This document shows positions 54,254 through 64,000 of a stretch of 64,000 bases of DNA, one piece after another (position 1 is the first letter of the stretch; the number at the start of each line of letters is the position of its first letter). The notes under the pieces are model-generated. The model was given only the letters and a program-made list of their open reading frames with translations. It made no database searches and had not been told where the DNA came from. The translations under genes were made by a program, and so were the position numbers. This DNA comes from Blattamonas nauphoetae. Its lineage: Eukaryota > Preaxostyla > Oxymonadida. The stretch lies in the NCBI GenBank assembly GCA_033064195.1, contig JARBJD010000008.1, positions 558,001 through 622,000 of the forward strand, in the 5' to 3' direction.

Positions 54254-57200
54254 CGGGTAGGTCTAGACTCAGATCTGAAAAAGTCTAGACGCAGATCTGC
54301 AGATCGGTCTAGGCGCAGATCTGAAAGTCTACACGCAGATCTCATTTGTTTCGTTGATATAATAGTTTATAGAACCGATTGAGAAGAATAAATGATGTGA
54401 AATGATGAAATAATTGTTTCGGGTCAAAAGACGAGAGTTATTAATGAGACGGGATTCTGGTCGAGTTGAAAATGGAAAAAGGGGTATGATCACAAAGAGC
54501 AATAAGATATGGTCCAACATTTTGCTGTCATTGATCTATGAGTTGACTTTTCAACGCTTCCAGAGCGAGTGTGCATTCCAGTTTCACACAATTCATCGTT
54601 GCTGTCTCGAATCGACCTGGTTGGTGCGAATTCTCTTCATCCAATTCAATGTAGAGATACACACTATGTTTTGGCTGCGAGTTGCGACGAACGACAATCA
54701 CAACAACGACGACAGCGACAGCTGCGACGAGGGCACCAACAATCATCCCAATCAGCCACATCGGGAACTTCAGCCCGCCTTCTGCGGGGTCCTTTGGGTC
54801 GACTGGGTCAACAGGAGGAGATGGGGGATCAGTTGGGTCAGTTGGGGGTGGATCTGGTGTTGGGTCGGCGGGTGGTGGGGGTGGAGGGGGCGGGATGGGA
54901 ACAAGGAATTCTTCTCCATCTTTGATTCGAACTGCGTCTGTTTGTTTCGAGTTGTCTGGCCCGAACAGCACAGCTGCTCGCCACGCAAGCATCTCGTTCA
55001 AAGTTGGGAAATCAGTTCGATCCAAGACAATCGAGATTTCAGTTTCTGTCCAACTCACTTCCACAATCTCAGACACCACTGTTTTCCGATCAACGAGGTA
55101 TTCGGGCATGTCAAACACGCTCAACTTCAATCCGCACGGGAAGAGAAGGGTTCCTGTCAGTGCGGCGGTGAGATGGGTGTCGTTGGCTGAATAAACAGCA
55201 TCTGATAGTGTTGGAGCGGCGTATGGCGTGTTCGACTGTGGATTCGGAAGCGTCACAGTGCAGTCGTGTTCTGAAATCCAGAAATGGGAGTCAGGATCAA
55301 CACCATCTCCTCCAGCAGCCGAACTCACAATCACGCTTCCTCCCCCACTGCATACGATGTTCCTTTGAAGCGACGGGAAGTCTGCGTCGGTTGGGGTCTT
55401 TCCATTCTGCTGGAATGTGCATTGTGCCAGTGTGACGGTCGCTCCAATCACAACAATCCCGCCATTTGTCAGTCCAGCGAGTCGGGTGGAGGTGATAATG
55501 GCTGTGCATGTTGCGTACGAGAGTGCTCCAGATGACCACGAACAGATTGGAGCAGATTGATTCTGCGTCGAGAGGATCTGCTGTTGGGTTGCTGTTGTTT
55601 TCGAGAATTCCGAATTCTTGATTATGATTGGTGATGATTGCATCGCTCCGACAATCTTCATCAATTCGTTTGATGGTGTGTTTGTGTCTGTCAGGGAGAG
55701 CGAAGTCAGACTTGTTTTGGTCGTCCCATCAAAAGAAAACGGAAGAGTCGAGACGGTTTGCGCAGAAGGAGTCAAAGACAACAGTTCCACAGTTCCTCCC
55801 GTCACATTCAGGACTCCAAACGGAATCGTTCCCGAAACAGACGAAAGCGAGCACGATTTCACGTTCAGTTTCCCACTCGTCACAAGAAACAGCTCAGTTC
55901 GCGTTGAAGTGGCTGGGAGAGAGAAAAGGATCGTGTCGAGTGTGGTGGTTCCCGCGTGACTTTGCACAATTCGTCCACTCGAAAGGACACTCATTTCACC
56001 CGGATGGGTTCGAGATGTGATTGCCAGTGGTTTCGGCATGATCGCGTCGAATCCCAGCTCGACAGACGAATAAAACATGATTCTGGCGACGTTGTTCACA
56101 ACACGAACAAGCGATTGTTGGAAAGACTTGCAGAACAGTTCGTAGTGGCCACACTCATCTCGTTGTCGTCGTATCCACCCTCTTCGATCAGCAGATGCGT
56201 CACAGCAACGTACTCCGTCACATCGAGCGAGAAAGCGACTATTCGGCATTTGTGGATGTTTGCCCAGCACCATTTCATGTCATCCGCCCCGCCGTGGCTC
56301 GCTGTCACCAACTCCGGGTAATGGATCCGCGAACATAAAGTTTTGTCCACTCCGTCCCGAGTCTCGTTCTTTCGACCGACTCTGGGTTCAGATAACACTG
56401 TCCAGCAATCCGTGAAGATCAGCAATCGGTCGACCCCATCTTGGAACCAACTTGCTGTTAGAGACACGTCATTTCCTTGGTCGTATCCCAAATTATTGTG
56501 GAAAAGACAATAATTCACTCTAATTGGGTTTATGTATCTGGTGCTTGCTCCATGAGCATGATCGATGCCGCTCGATATTTTGCCTTGTTTTTGGTGAATC
56601 TGCAACTGACAACTGTAGTATTTTTGTCATTTTGGAGAGCTAGTCCACCCCTTCACCTCCCGAGCTGCATTTTTCGAACCAACAGTTGGAAATGTATCGG
56701 GCTTTCTTGACATGGTTACAGTGGAGTCCAGCTCCAATGTATATTTCATCCTTTTGAGATTTGTGCAGTTTGTGTAATAGCAATCACGATTTGCAATCCG
56801 CCGGCCCATCCATCTGCTTGTCAATCCGAATGGTTGTTGAAAGTACGTATAATACCCAACTGCCCCTGCGTCTGCATTCGTTCGGCAGTTGGTGAAGGTG
56901 CAATGGGTCACCATTACCGTGTCCCTGCCCTTGAAACAGAGCGCTCCTCCATCCCGTCCCTATTGGGCATTTATATTCCTGAAAATGCATCGTGTGACCA
57001 AGATTGTTGTTGTTGTCGTTGTCCGTGAATCAAAACTGTCAGACGGGAAGATCATATCGTGGCAATACGACTTCCATGCGAGAGTTTGTTTGTCGTCGTT
57101 CATTCTGGTGAAGCTGCTGTTTGTTATCGATGTTTCCACATGAAGCGCGTTCAAATCTGGTAATAGTCCACCATAGAGTGGGTGTTTGTCTTTGTCGTAG

Positions 57201-57583
57201 TTAAGCGCAGGCCAATGGAAAATGAAATGCTGGGGGTGTTGAGAAGACGGAGAGTTGGGACGGACATATGCACGTGAACCAGACGACAACATTCCGGACG
57301 AATGTACGGAAGAGTATCTCATTGAAAGAAGCTGTAATAGGATGGAAATGAACAAGATCAACCCAGGATCTCTTTGACCACATTGAAGCCAGAATGGAAA
57401 AATGTCAGAAAATAAGAAATGAGCAAAGAAAAAGGAAATGATGTGGATATTGAGGTGTTCGGTTCTATAAACTATTATATCAACGAAACAAATGAGATCT
57501 GCGTGTAGACTTTCAGATCTGCGCCTAGACCGATCTGCAGATCTGCGTCTAGACTTTTTCAGATCTGAGTCTAGACTTACCCG
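54254..57583. mobile_element. 3.33-kb element with 125-bp terminal inverted repeats carrying a surface-protein gene
   Basis: Left repeat 54254-54378 and right repeat 57459-57583 match with one mismatch. Each contains four tandem ~22-bp units of the type TCTAGACGCAGATCTG. CACAA lies directly outside on both sides (54249-54253 and 57584-57588), giving a 5-bp target duplication. The sequence after the right CACAA continues as in the uninterrupted paralogue near 59313. Its only gene is a receptor-type surface protein on the minus strand. There is no transposase, so it must be moved in trans if it is mobile. Confidence 0.8.
54528..57420 (-). CDS. beta-helix surface protein with Pro-rich stalk and TM, several frame changes
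   Basis: The 5' part (from ~57420) has a hydrophobic leader in front of Ser-rich sequence and Cys/Thr beta-helix strands. Later blocks lie at 56914-56627, 56605-56096 and 56273-54528, in changing frames. The last block (581 codons) has beta-helix repeats, an Ig-like module, a polyproline/Asp-Pro stalk, a transmembrane helix (near 54780-54695) and a ~45-residue cytoplasmic tail with no kinase-like domain. At least three frame changes separate the blocks. They may be introns or decay, and I could not fit convincing splice sites to all. It is the only coding cargo of the element with 125-bp inverted repeats. Its C-terminal tail is unlike those of the other receptors here. Confidence 0.6.
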
Positions 57584-58404
57584 CACAATCGGAACTGGAA
57601 TGGCCAGCCATCTCGTTCCTCTGCTGGATTGAGGATGAACTGCATCGCTCGTCGGCTGATCCGACCAAACACACTTCCACCACTCAACACAACTCTGTCG
57701 CCACACACTGGCGTTGCTGTTGTTGAGCCATTCTTCGATGGAACACGGTTGGATTGGCCTGCCAAGATTCGGTTCTGGTGACTGGCCGTCAGGCATTTCT
57801 GAACACGAACTCCACTTCCACTGACAATTTCAGGAAATGAAGAGATAATCAGCAGCCTGATCACAATCATCGACAAATTCGTCAACCTCGCATCTCAACC
57901 ATCTCTCAGTGAACTCGGCATCACTACAGTCGACAAATACAACCGTCGTGAAATGATCTTCCACAAGGTCGTGATCCCATCGTCTCAATTTGTGACCTTT
58001 CTGATCTCAAATCGATACATCCTCAATGGTGACTTGTTCTTCTCCTTCATGTCTCTATTGCGCAAACTCCCTGAAATCGGCCCATTTCATCGTCCAACAT
58101 TGGAGTTTGTCCTCGCTTCTCCGATTGTGATGGCATTGTCAAGTTGTCTCTCGTTCATCGATAATGATGATGATCTCTGGACTACTCTCATCTACATCAA
58201 CCTATCCCTGGAAGAATGGAATGAAGAAGACCCAGAAGTGGTCAAATCTGGAAAACAAATCATCCAAACTCTGTTTTCGGAAGGCTTCGAAGACACACTC
58301 GAACAGAAGCTGCTGAACGACAAGAACGGACTTTATGGTTTCCGCCTTGTCGGTAATTGTCGCTCCGTCTTGAAATTTCTGGGATCGAATGTGCCGAGGC
58401 GATG
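57584..58404 (+). pseudogene. 5'-truncated helical-repeat gene, tandem unit 1
   Basis: Homology to the gene at 59929 begins at Gly-Asn-Glu-Glu (57830) and runs to the same C-terminus (...NVPRR, stop at 58404), about 190 codons. The sequence before it (57584-57822) instead matches the intergenic stretch near 59313-59550, so the N-terminal half has been deleted and the 3' half joined to upstream DNA. An ATG at 57953 could still start a 150-residue product. Immediately left lie the inverted-repeat elements that probably caused the rearrangement. Confidence 0.7.
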
Positions 58405-59928
58405 ACCGTTCCATCTCAAATGACCCATCGAATCCACCTCTCTCGATTGACTCCAACTCAATTTTCCGGACTCTCCTCGGATGTTGGGAATGCTTTGATT
58501 GCTGGTGCAGATGAACAGATTCCGGGATCGCCTCCATTCGTCCAGAAATGGGTTGCTCTTTTGGGTTCGTCGTTCTCAACGCGGCTGTCTTTGCCTGTCA
58601 CATCGTCAACCGTCCTCTCTCCAAACAATTCCTAGCGTCCCTGAACGATGCAATCTGACCAGATTATCTTTCACATTCTCGACTTTTGGACCATCTCAAA
58701 AACACTTCTCGTTTATCTCGTCGAAATCGGATGTGCCCCGCATTCCCACTATTCCACAGCCATCCACATTTCATTCTTTGCTCTTCTAGCTCACTGACTT
58801 GTCTCTCAAACATTATTGTCGTTCCTGAACCTAACCACAAACAGCCGACCACAATCGAAGAAACCAAACAACTCAAGATGACTCTGCTGGTCTGCATGGG
58901 GACAACTCTGCATGGCATCTCGTCTGTGCTGAAGAAAATTGTGGCGCAGCTGATTCCTGCCGTTCGAAAACGCGCTCACATTCTGAAGCGATGAAGATTG
59001 TCAACCGATCCCTGAATCGCCGTTCGGATTCCGATTCTGGAGAATGGCCAAGTTTCATAGTCAATGACAGGAAAGGAAGGATCGGAAGCAACCCACGAGG
59101 CGCTGTTCAGATATCGCTTTTGGAAGGCTGAATGATCGCCCGATTTCTCGCGCTTTGGACTGTGCATGCGTTGAATCGCTTTTCAGACGATGAGGAACTC
59201 CATCACGCCAACACTCCTCCAAACGAGCTCTCTTCTCAACACTGTCGTCACTCTCTTCAGATCGCCGTCCATTCCACTCCAAGCAACAGAATGGACTCCA
59301 CAACTCCGCTGGCACAATCGGAACTGGAATGACCAGCCATCTTGTTCCTGTTCTGGAATTGGATTCCACGCTGGCGTTTTCGTCGTTCATCACTTCCAAC
59401 ACAACCAGACGAGTTTGGAGTTGCACTGTTGTCATTTTCTGATGTTGAGCCATTCTTCGATGGAACACGGTTGGATCATTCTGCCAAGATTCGGTTCTGG
59501 TGACTGGCCGTCAGGCATTTCTGAACACGAACTCCACTTCCACTGAACTGAAAGATGTCGTTCTTGAACAAAGCCCAACTTGCATCACATTGTGTCAACA
59601 TGTCATTTTAGGAAGCAAAATGTTCTGATCGTCTCTTTGCCATGAACGAGAATCGTCGTCTCTTTTTGTCCGTCCATCGCACCCTCAACTCCCCATCATC
59701 CACCATTCAAAACCACTGCCTGCACATGCGTTGTTGTTTGTTGTTGATGGAGAAACTCCCGACTGAAATGCAACAAGCCAGACAGGAACGTATTTGTTGT
59801 TCCTGATTCTAAATTTTGTTCTTCTCTTCACCTTGATTTCATTCATTCGAACTCTTGAACAATTCCAGGATTGAATGATGTTTGTCGTTCAAATATGGAC
59901 AATGGGACGATCCTCCTCCATTTCACCA
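58405..59928. repeat. intergenic part of a ~2.5-kb tandem unit, with relic coding traces
   Basis: This stretch aligns with 61003-62416 over most of its length. Short frames conserved between the units (for example 58435-58635 with 61047-61243, and a Ser/Cys-rich stretch near 58686-58994) suggest a former second gene that is no longer open. No complete gene is supported. Confidence 0.5.
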
Positions 59929-61002
59929 ATGCAAACAAAACTTTCTTCTTTGAGAATGACTTCTGATGCCTCTTTGAATTATTCACCGAATTCACCTCCG
60001 ACTGTCATGCTTGAAGCAGAACCTTTCCTCAATTTCGATTCGAAGTCAGAATTGTCGTTTGAGGACCAATCGAGACTTTTCTCCTCGCTCATTGCCCTCG
60101 TGAGAAGGGAATACCCATTTGACAACACCCTTCAAGAAAAAACTGCCCGGTTTTTAGACATCATCGCACCGAAATGGGACAAGGAAGCTCTCGCTGATCA
60201 ACTCGTGCGTGACCTCGTTCCCTCTTCAGCCGGATCGCCTTCTGGCTTTGTTAATAGCATTGTAACTCTAGTGTCATCTCCCCACTCAACTGTAGTCGTA
60301 GCAGCGTTGTCGTTCCTGCTCAAAACATTAAGCCTTTCATCGTCTCCAATTCGATGTCAGCTCGTGGAATCTGATCTTATCAGCGAAGTGTTAGCGATTA
60401 TTCAACCTCTCACACTGCCAATATCGGGAAATGAAGAGATATTCGACAATCTTCTCTTAACCATCAATTATTCTGTCTCCCTCGCATCTCCATCGTGCCT
60501 CAGGACCCTTGGCGTCACTTCTGCAGTCAACCAATTCAACCATCGTGAAATGTTCTTTCAGAAAGTCGTACTCCCATCGTCTGAATTAGTGACATTTCTG
60601 ATCTCAAATCGACACATCCTCAGTGGATGGCTTTTCCATCTTTTCACAAAACTGTTGGCAATACTCATTCGAATTTGCCCATTTCATCGTCCAACATTGG
60701 AGTTTGTTCTCGCATCTCCGATTGTGATGGCAATCACAAGTTGTCTCTCGTACGTCGAAGATGATGATGATGTCTGGACGCTTCTCAACAACATCAAAGA
60801 CTCGCTGAGAGAATGGAAGAATTACGGCCCAGAAGTGGTCCAATGTGGACAGCGGATGATGCAAGCTCTGTTTTCGGAAGGCTTCGAAGACACACTCGAA
60901 CAGAAGCTGCTGAACGACAAGAACGGACTTTATGGTTTCCGCCTTGTCGGTAATTGTCGCTCCATCTTGAAATTTCTGGGATCGAATGTGCCGAGGCGAT
61001 GA
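59929..61002 (+). CDS. helical-repeat (armadillo-like) family protein, intact tandem copy
   Basis: The frame is 357 codons from the ATG at 59929, chosen because it aligns with the start of the third copy at 62417; the frame is also open to an earlier ATG at 59875. There is no intron. The protein has a short Ser-rich N-terminus, then a conserved Glu-Pro-Phe-Leu...Phe-Asp-Ser-Lys block. A series of helices follows with HSTV, LVES, ISGNEE, HREM, FLISNR and FHRPTLEF motifs, ending in a conserved Gly/Arg tail. The pattern suits an armadillo/HEAT-type solenoid. It is cytoplasmic by absence of signal and membrane segments. It is the only intact member of the three in this array. Function is unknown. 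Confidence 0.75.
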   Translation: MQTKLSSLRMTSDASLNYSPNSPPTVMLEAEPFLNFDSKSELSFEDQSRLFSSLIALVRREYPFDNTLQEKTARFLDIIAPKWDKEALADQLVRDLVPSSAGSPSGFVNSIVTLVSSPHSTVVVAALSFLLKTLSLSSSPIRCQLVESDLISEVLAIIQPLTLPISGNEEIFDNLLLTINYSVSLASPSCLRTLGVTSAVNQFNHREMFFQKVVLPSSELVTFLISNRHILSGWLFHLFTKLLAILIRICPFHRPTLEFVLASPIVMAITSCLSYVEDDDDVWTLLNNIKDSLREWKNYGPEVVQCGQRMMQALFSEGFEDTLEQKLLNDKNGLYGFRLVGNCRSILKFLGSNVPRR

Positions 61003-62416
61003 CCGTTCCATCTCAAATAACGCATCGAATCCACCTCTCTCTAAAATGACTACACTTCATTTCTGCGGACTCTCTTCGGATGTTGGGAAGATTCTGATTG
61101 CTGGTGCAGACGAACAGATTCTGGGATCGCCTCCAATCATCCAGCAATGGTTCGCTCATCTAGGTTCGTCGTTCTCTGCATGGCTGTCTTTGACTGTCAC
61201 ATCGTCAACCGTCCTCCCTCCAAACAATTGCTTGGAACCCTGACCGACGCATTGTGACCAGATCATCTTTCCCAATCTCGATTTTTGGACAGTCTCGAAA
61301 CACATCTCGTTTCTCTCGTCGAAATGGGATGCACCCCTCATTCAAACCCTTCCACAGCCATCCACATTTCATTCTTTGCTCTTCTAGCTCGTTGTCTCTC
61401 CTCTCAAACATTATTATCGTTACTGGAACCGAGCCACAAACACCAATCCGAAATCTAAGATCCCAAACAACTCAAGACGACTCTGTTGATCATCATAGTG
61501 TTTGTTCTGCATGATACATCGTCGGGGATGGAACAACTAGTTGCGCAATAGGTTTCTGCCGTTCGAAAACGAGCTCACATTCTGAAGCGATGAAGATTGT
61601 CAATCGATCCCTGAATCGCCGTTTGGATTCCGATTCTGGAGAATGGCCAAGTTTCATAGTCAGTGAACGGAAAGGAAGGATCGGACAAGACCTCGAGGCG
61701 CTATTCAGATGACAATTTTGGAAGGCGGAATGATCACCCGATTTCTCGCCCTCTGGACTGTGCATGCGTTGAATCGCTTTTCAGACGATGAGGAACTCCA
61801 TCACGCCAACACTCCTCCAAACGAGCTCTCTTCTCAACACTGTCGTTCTTCACTTCCAACACAACCAGACGGGTTTGAAGTTCTCGCATCGCCTTTTTAT
61901 GATGTTGAGCCGTTCTTCGATGGAACACGGTTGGATTGATCTGCCCTTCTTCTGTCCTGCTGACTCAATTTCTTGCTTTTCTGAACACGAACTCCACTTC
62001 GCTGAACTGAACGATATCGATCTTGAACACAGTCCCACTCGCATTCCAATAGTTTCAACATGCCATTTTCCGGCTAATTTTGTTCTTGCCATCTCTTCAC
62101 CATGAACAAGAATCGTCGCCTTATATCTTCCATACATCACCCTCTCAACTCTCCACCATCCACAATTCGAAAGTATTGGCTTCGCCTGCGTTGCTGGTTG
62201 TTTTCGAAATTGATTATTGTTCGTATGCGGACATTGAATGAGAAATTCCCGTCAAAAGTGCAACAAGCTAGGCAGGAACATCCGCGTTGCTAATGATGAT
62301 TCATTTCATTCTTCTCTTTATCTTCTTTTTATTTCTTTGGAGAATTCGTTTGTTGTTCAAGAGTTTGTTTGTTTTAAATTACACACGGACAATGGGATGA
62401 TCCTCCTCTCTTCTCA
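61003..62416. repeat. intergenic part of tandem unit 2, no intact gene
   Basis: It aligns with 58405-59928. The same relic frames are present with different lengths, and the last ~450 bp form the upstream region of the third gene copy. Confidence 0.5.
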
Positions 62417-64000
62417 ATGGAAAATGAGACAGCTACTTCAAAAGCTTCTGACGATGCCTTATCGAACAGTTCTCAGGAATCACCTTCGACTATCGTGGTT
62501 AACAAAGAACCATTCCTGCATTTCGATCCGAAATCAAAATTGTCATCTGAGGACCAATCAGCGATTTTCATTTCACTTGTTGCCCTCGTGAAAGCTGAAT
62601 ATCCAGGCATCTGAGTAGTCCCATCAAAATAGGTAAAACTGGGATCAATTGATGTCAGTGCCTAAATTTGGACTGAGATCAAATTTCAACTCTTTTCCTT
62701 TGAGATTTTCTCATTATCACTTCATTAATCATGTTCAATTCACTTCTTGTTTTCACATAATGCTCTTCAATATTTCAGACAGCTCTTATTTCCCAAAAAC
62801 ACGCACGATCACAATCACCAACACTTCTTTTTTCGATGTATTCCCTTCATTGACTTTAGTCAGTGAGAAAAAACCATCAAAGAAGACATAATAACGCATT
62901 ATCGACTTGTTTTTATAATTATTGTTGTAGAACAAACTGAAACAGCAGCACCCAAAGTTTGCATTTTCATGATCTATGAAGTGACCATTTTCCTTTTTAC
63001 TTTTTTTTCCATTCAAATATCATATATAAGAAGACTTTTTTGAAATGAAAGAAACGAAATGGTATTGTAGGTATTTGGTGGGATCAGATCCGACTGGGAT
63101 CACTGGGATCAAATCAGAAGCCTGTGAATATCCCTTTGACAATGCCCTTCAGGACAAAGCTGCCCAATTTCTGACGAGCCTCGAACCGAAATGGGACCCT
63201 CGTTTTGGGTCATCGGATAAACTCGTCAAAGACTTCGCTCCCTCTTCTGATGGATCACCTTCTGGCTTTGTTGAGAGCATGTCCACTCTGCTGTCATCTC
63301 ATCACTCGACTGTGGCTGCTTCAGCGTTGTCGTTCTACTACAGAACAACAAGAGCTGCATCGCCTGCTATTCGGAATCGTCTGGTGGAGTCAGATATCGT
63401 CAGCAAAGTGCTAGCGACTGTCCAACCTCACACACTGCCAATACCGGGAAATGAAACGATAATAAACAAACTACTCGGAATCATCAGCGATTTCGTCTGT
63501 CACGCATATCAAGGAGATCTCATCGCTCTCGGCGTCACTGATGCAGTCGATGCATTCAACCATCGTGAAATGATCTTCCATAAGGCCGTGCTCCCGTCCT
63601 CTCAATTTGTGACATTTCTGATCTCAAATCGGCTCATCCTCAATCGAGACTTACTCAGCTCCTTCATGGAACTCTTAAGATTTCTCCTTGACATAGGCCC
63701 ATTTCATCGTCCAACACTGGAGTTTATTCTCGCATCTCCGATTGCGATGGCATACACATGTTATCTCTCATTCATCGAAGACAATGGTTGTCTCTGGATC
63801 ACTCTCAACTACATCCACCGTTCACTCGAAAAATGGAAGGATGAAGGTCCAGAAGTGGTCCAATCTGGGAAACGGATGATGCAAGCTCTGTTTTCGGAAG
63901 GCTTTCAAGACACACTCGAACAGCTGCTGAAACACGTGCAATTGTCGTGGAACGGAAGGAACGGACTTTCTGAGGAGAATATTGCGAAATATCGTCACCA
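62417..64000 (+). pseudogene. third helical-repeat gene copy, interrupted by a MITE, runs off window
   Basis: The ATG at 62417 opens the same N-terminal block as the gene at 59929. After Ala-Glu-Tyr the frame enters the 521-bp element at 62604-63124 and stops. Beyond the element the homologous frame resumes at Pro-Phe-Asp-Asn and stays open to the window edge. Removing the element with one 8-bp duplication restores an in-frame EYPFDN identical in pattern to the paralogue, so the gene was intact when hit. The C-terminal ~25 codons diverge from the other copies. Unless the element is spliced out, only ~65 residues are made. Confidence 0.75.
62604..63124. mobile_element. 521-bp hAT-like MITE in a coding exon
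   Basis: The ends are CAGGCATCTGA and TCAGAAGCCTG, an 11-bp inverted repeat with one mismatch. They are flanked by the exact 8-bp duplication TGAATATC (62596-62603 and 63125-63132). CAGG ends and an 8-bp target duplication are the hAT signature. The interior is A/T-rich with no transposase. The paralogue at 59929 gives the empty site. Confidence 0.9.

Overview
The window looks like a gene-dense nuclear contig of an anaerobic flagellated protist. The best fit is an oxymonad (Preaxostyla) close to Blattamonas. This is inferred from long signal-peptide/beta-helix/transmembrane/pseudokinase surface proteins, large lineage-specific families, very short GT-AG introns (30-53 nt recur), standard stop codons and a CFAP20-domain ciliary gene. 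No prokaryotic, organellar or viral gene was recognised.

Layout. At 1-4.9 kb a divergent pair (a UBA-like coiled-coil gene on the minus strand and a six-exon helical-repeat gene on the plus strand) forms one arm of an inverted segmental duplication. The other arm runs from 15.2 to 24.9 kb. A TA-flanked transposon, with a smaller one nested inside it, sits in the 3' flank of the first arm. From 5.5 to 15.1 kb lies one large receptor-like gene on the minus strand. It is split by a 3.1-kb insertion that carries an unknown 322-residue ORF, degenerate ~280-bp repeats and a captured receptor-gene fragment. Between the arms of the second duplicate lie a 24-bp minisatellite, a membrane-protein gene, a 480-bp inverted-repeat element with a tRNA-like hairpin, and a small charged-protein gene. 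From 25 to 29.5 kb there are ordinary intron-containing genes: a CFAP20DC-like gene and an Arg/Ser/Glu-rich gene.

From 29.7 to 52.8 kb the window is dominated by paralogous surface proteins (29747-33532, 35818-43761, 46203-49877, 51685-52773). Two nearly identical 1.45-kb transposon copies and a pogo/Tigger-like element with a decayed transposase lie between them. From 52.8 to 57.6 kb there are nested inverted-repeat elements. One is 3.33 kb with 125-bp terminal inverted repeats, and it carries its own receptor-like gene. From 57.6 kb to the end there is a tandem array of ~2.5-kb units, each with a helical-repeat gene. The last copy is interrupted by a 521-bp hAT-like element with an 8-bp target duplication.

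The genes point to an expanding arsenal of type-I surface proteins with beta-helix or Ig-like ectodomains. Several have a cytoplasmic kinase C-lobe lacking catalytic residues. The families appear to be reshaped by DNA transposons, some of which carry pieces of the same genes.
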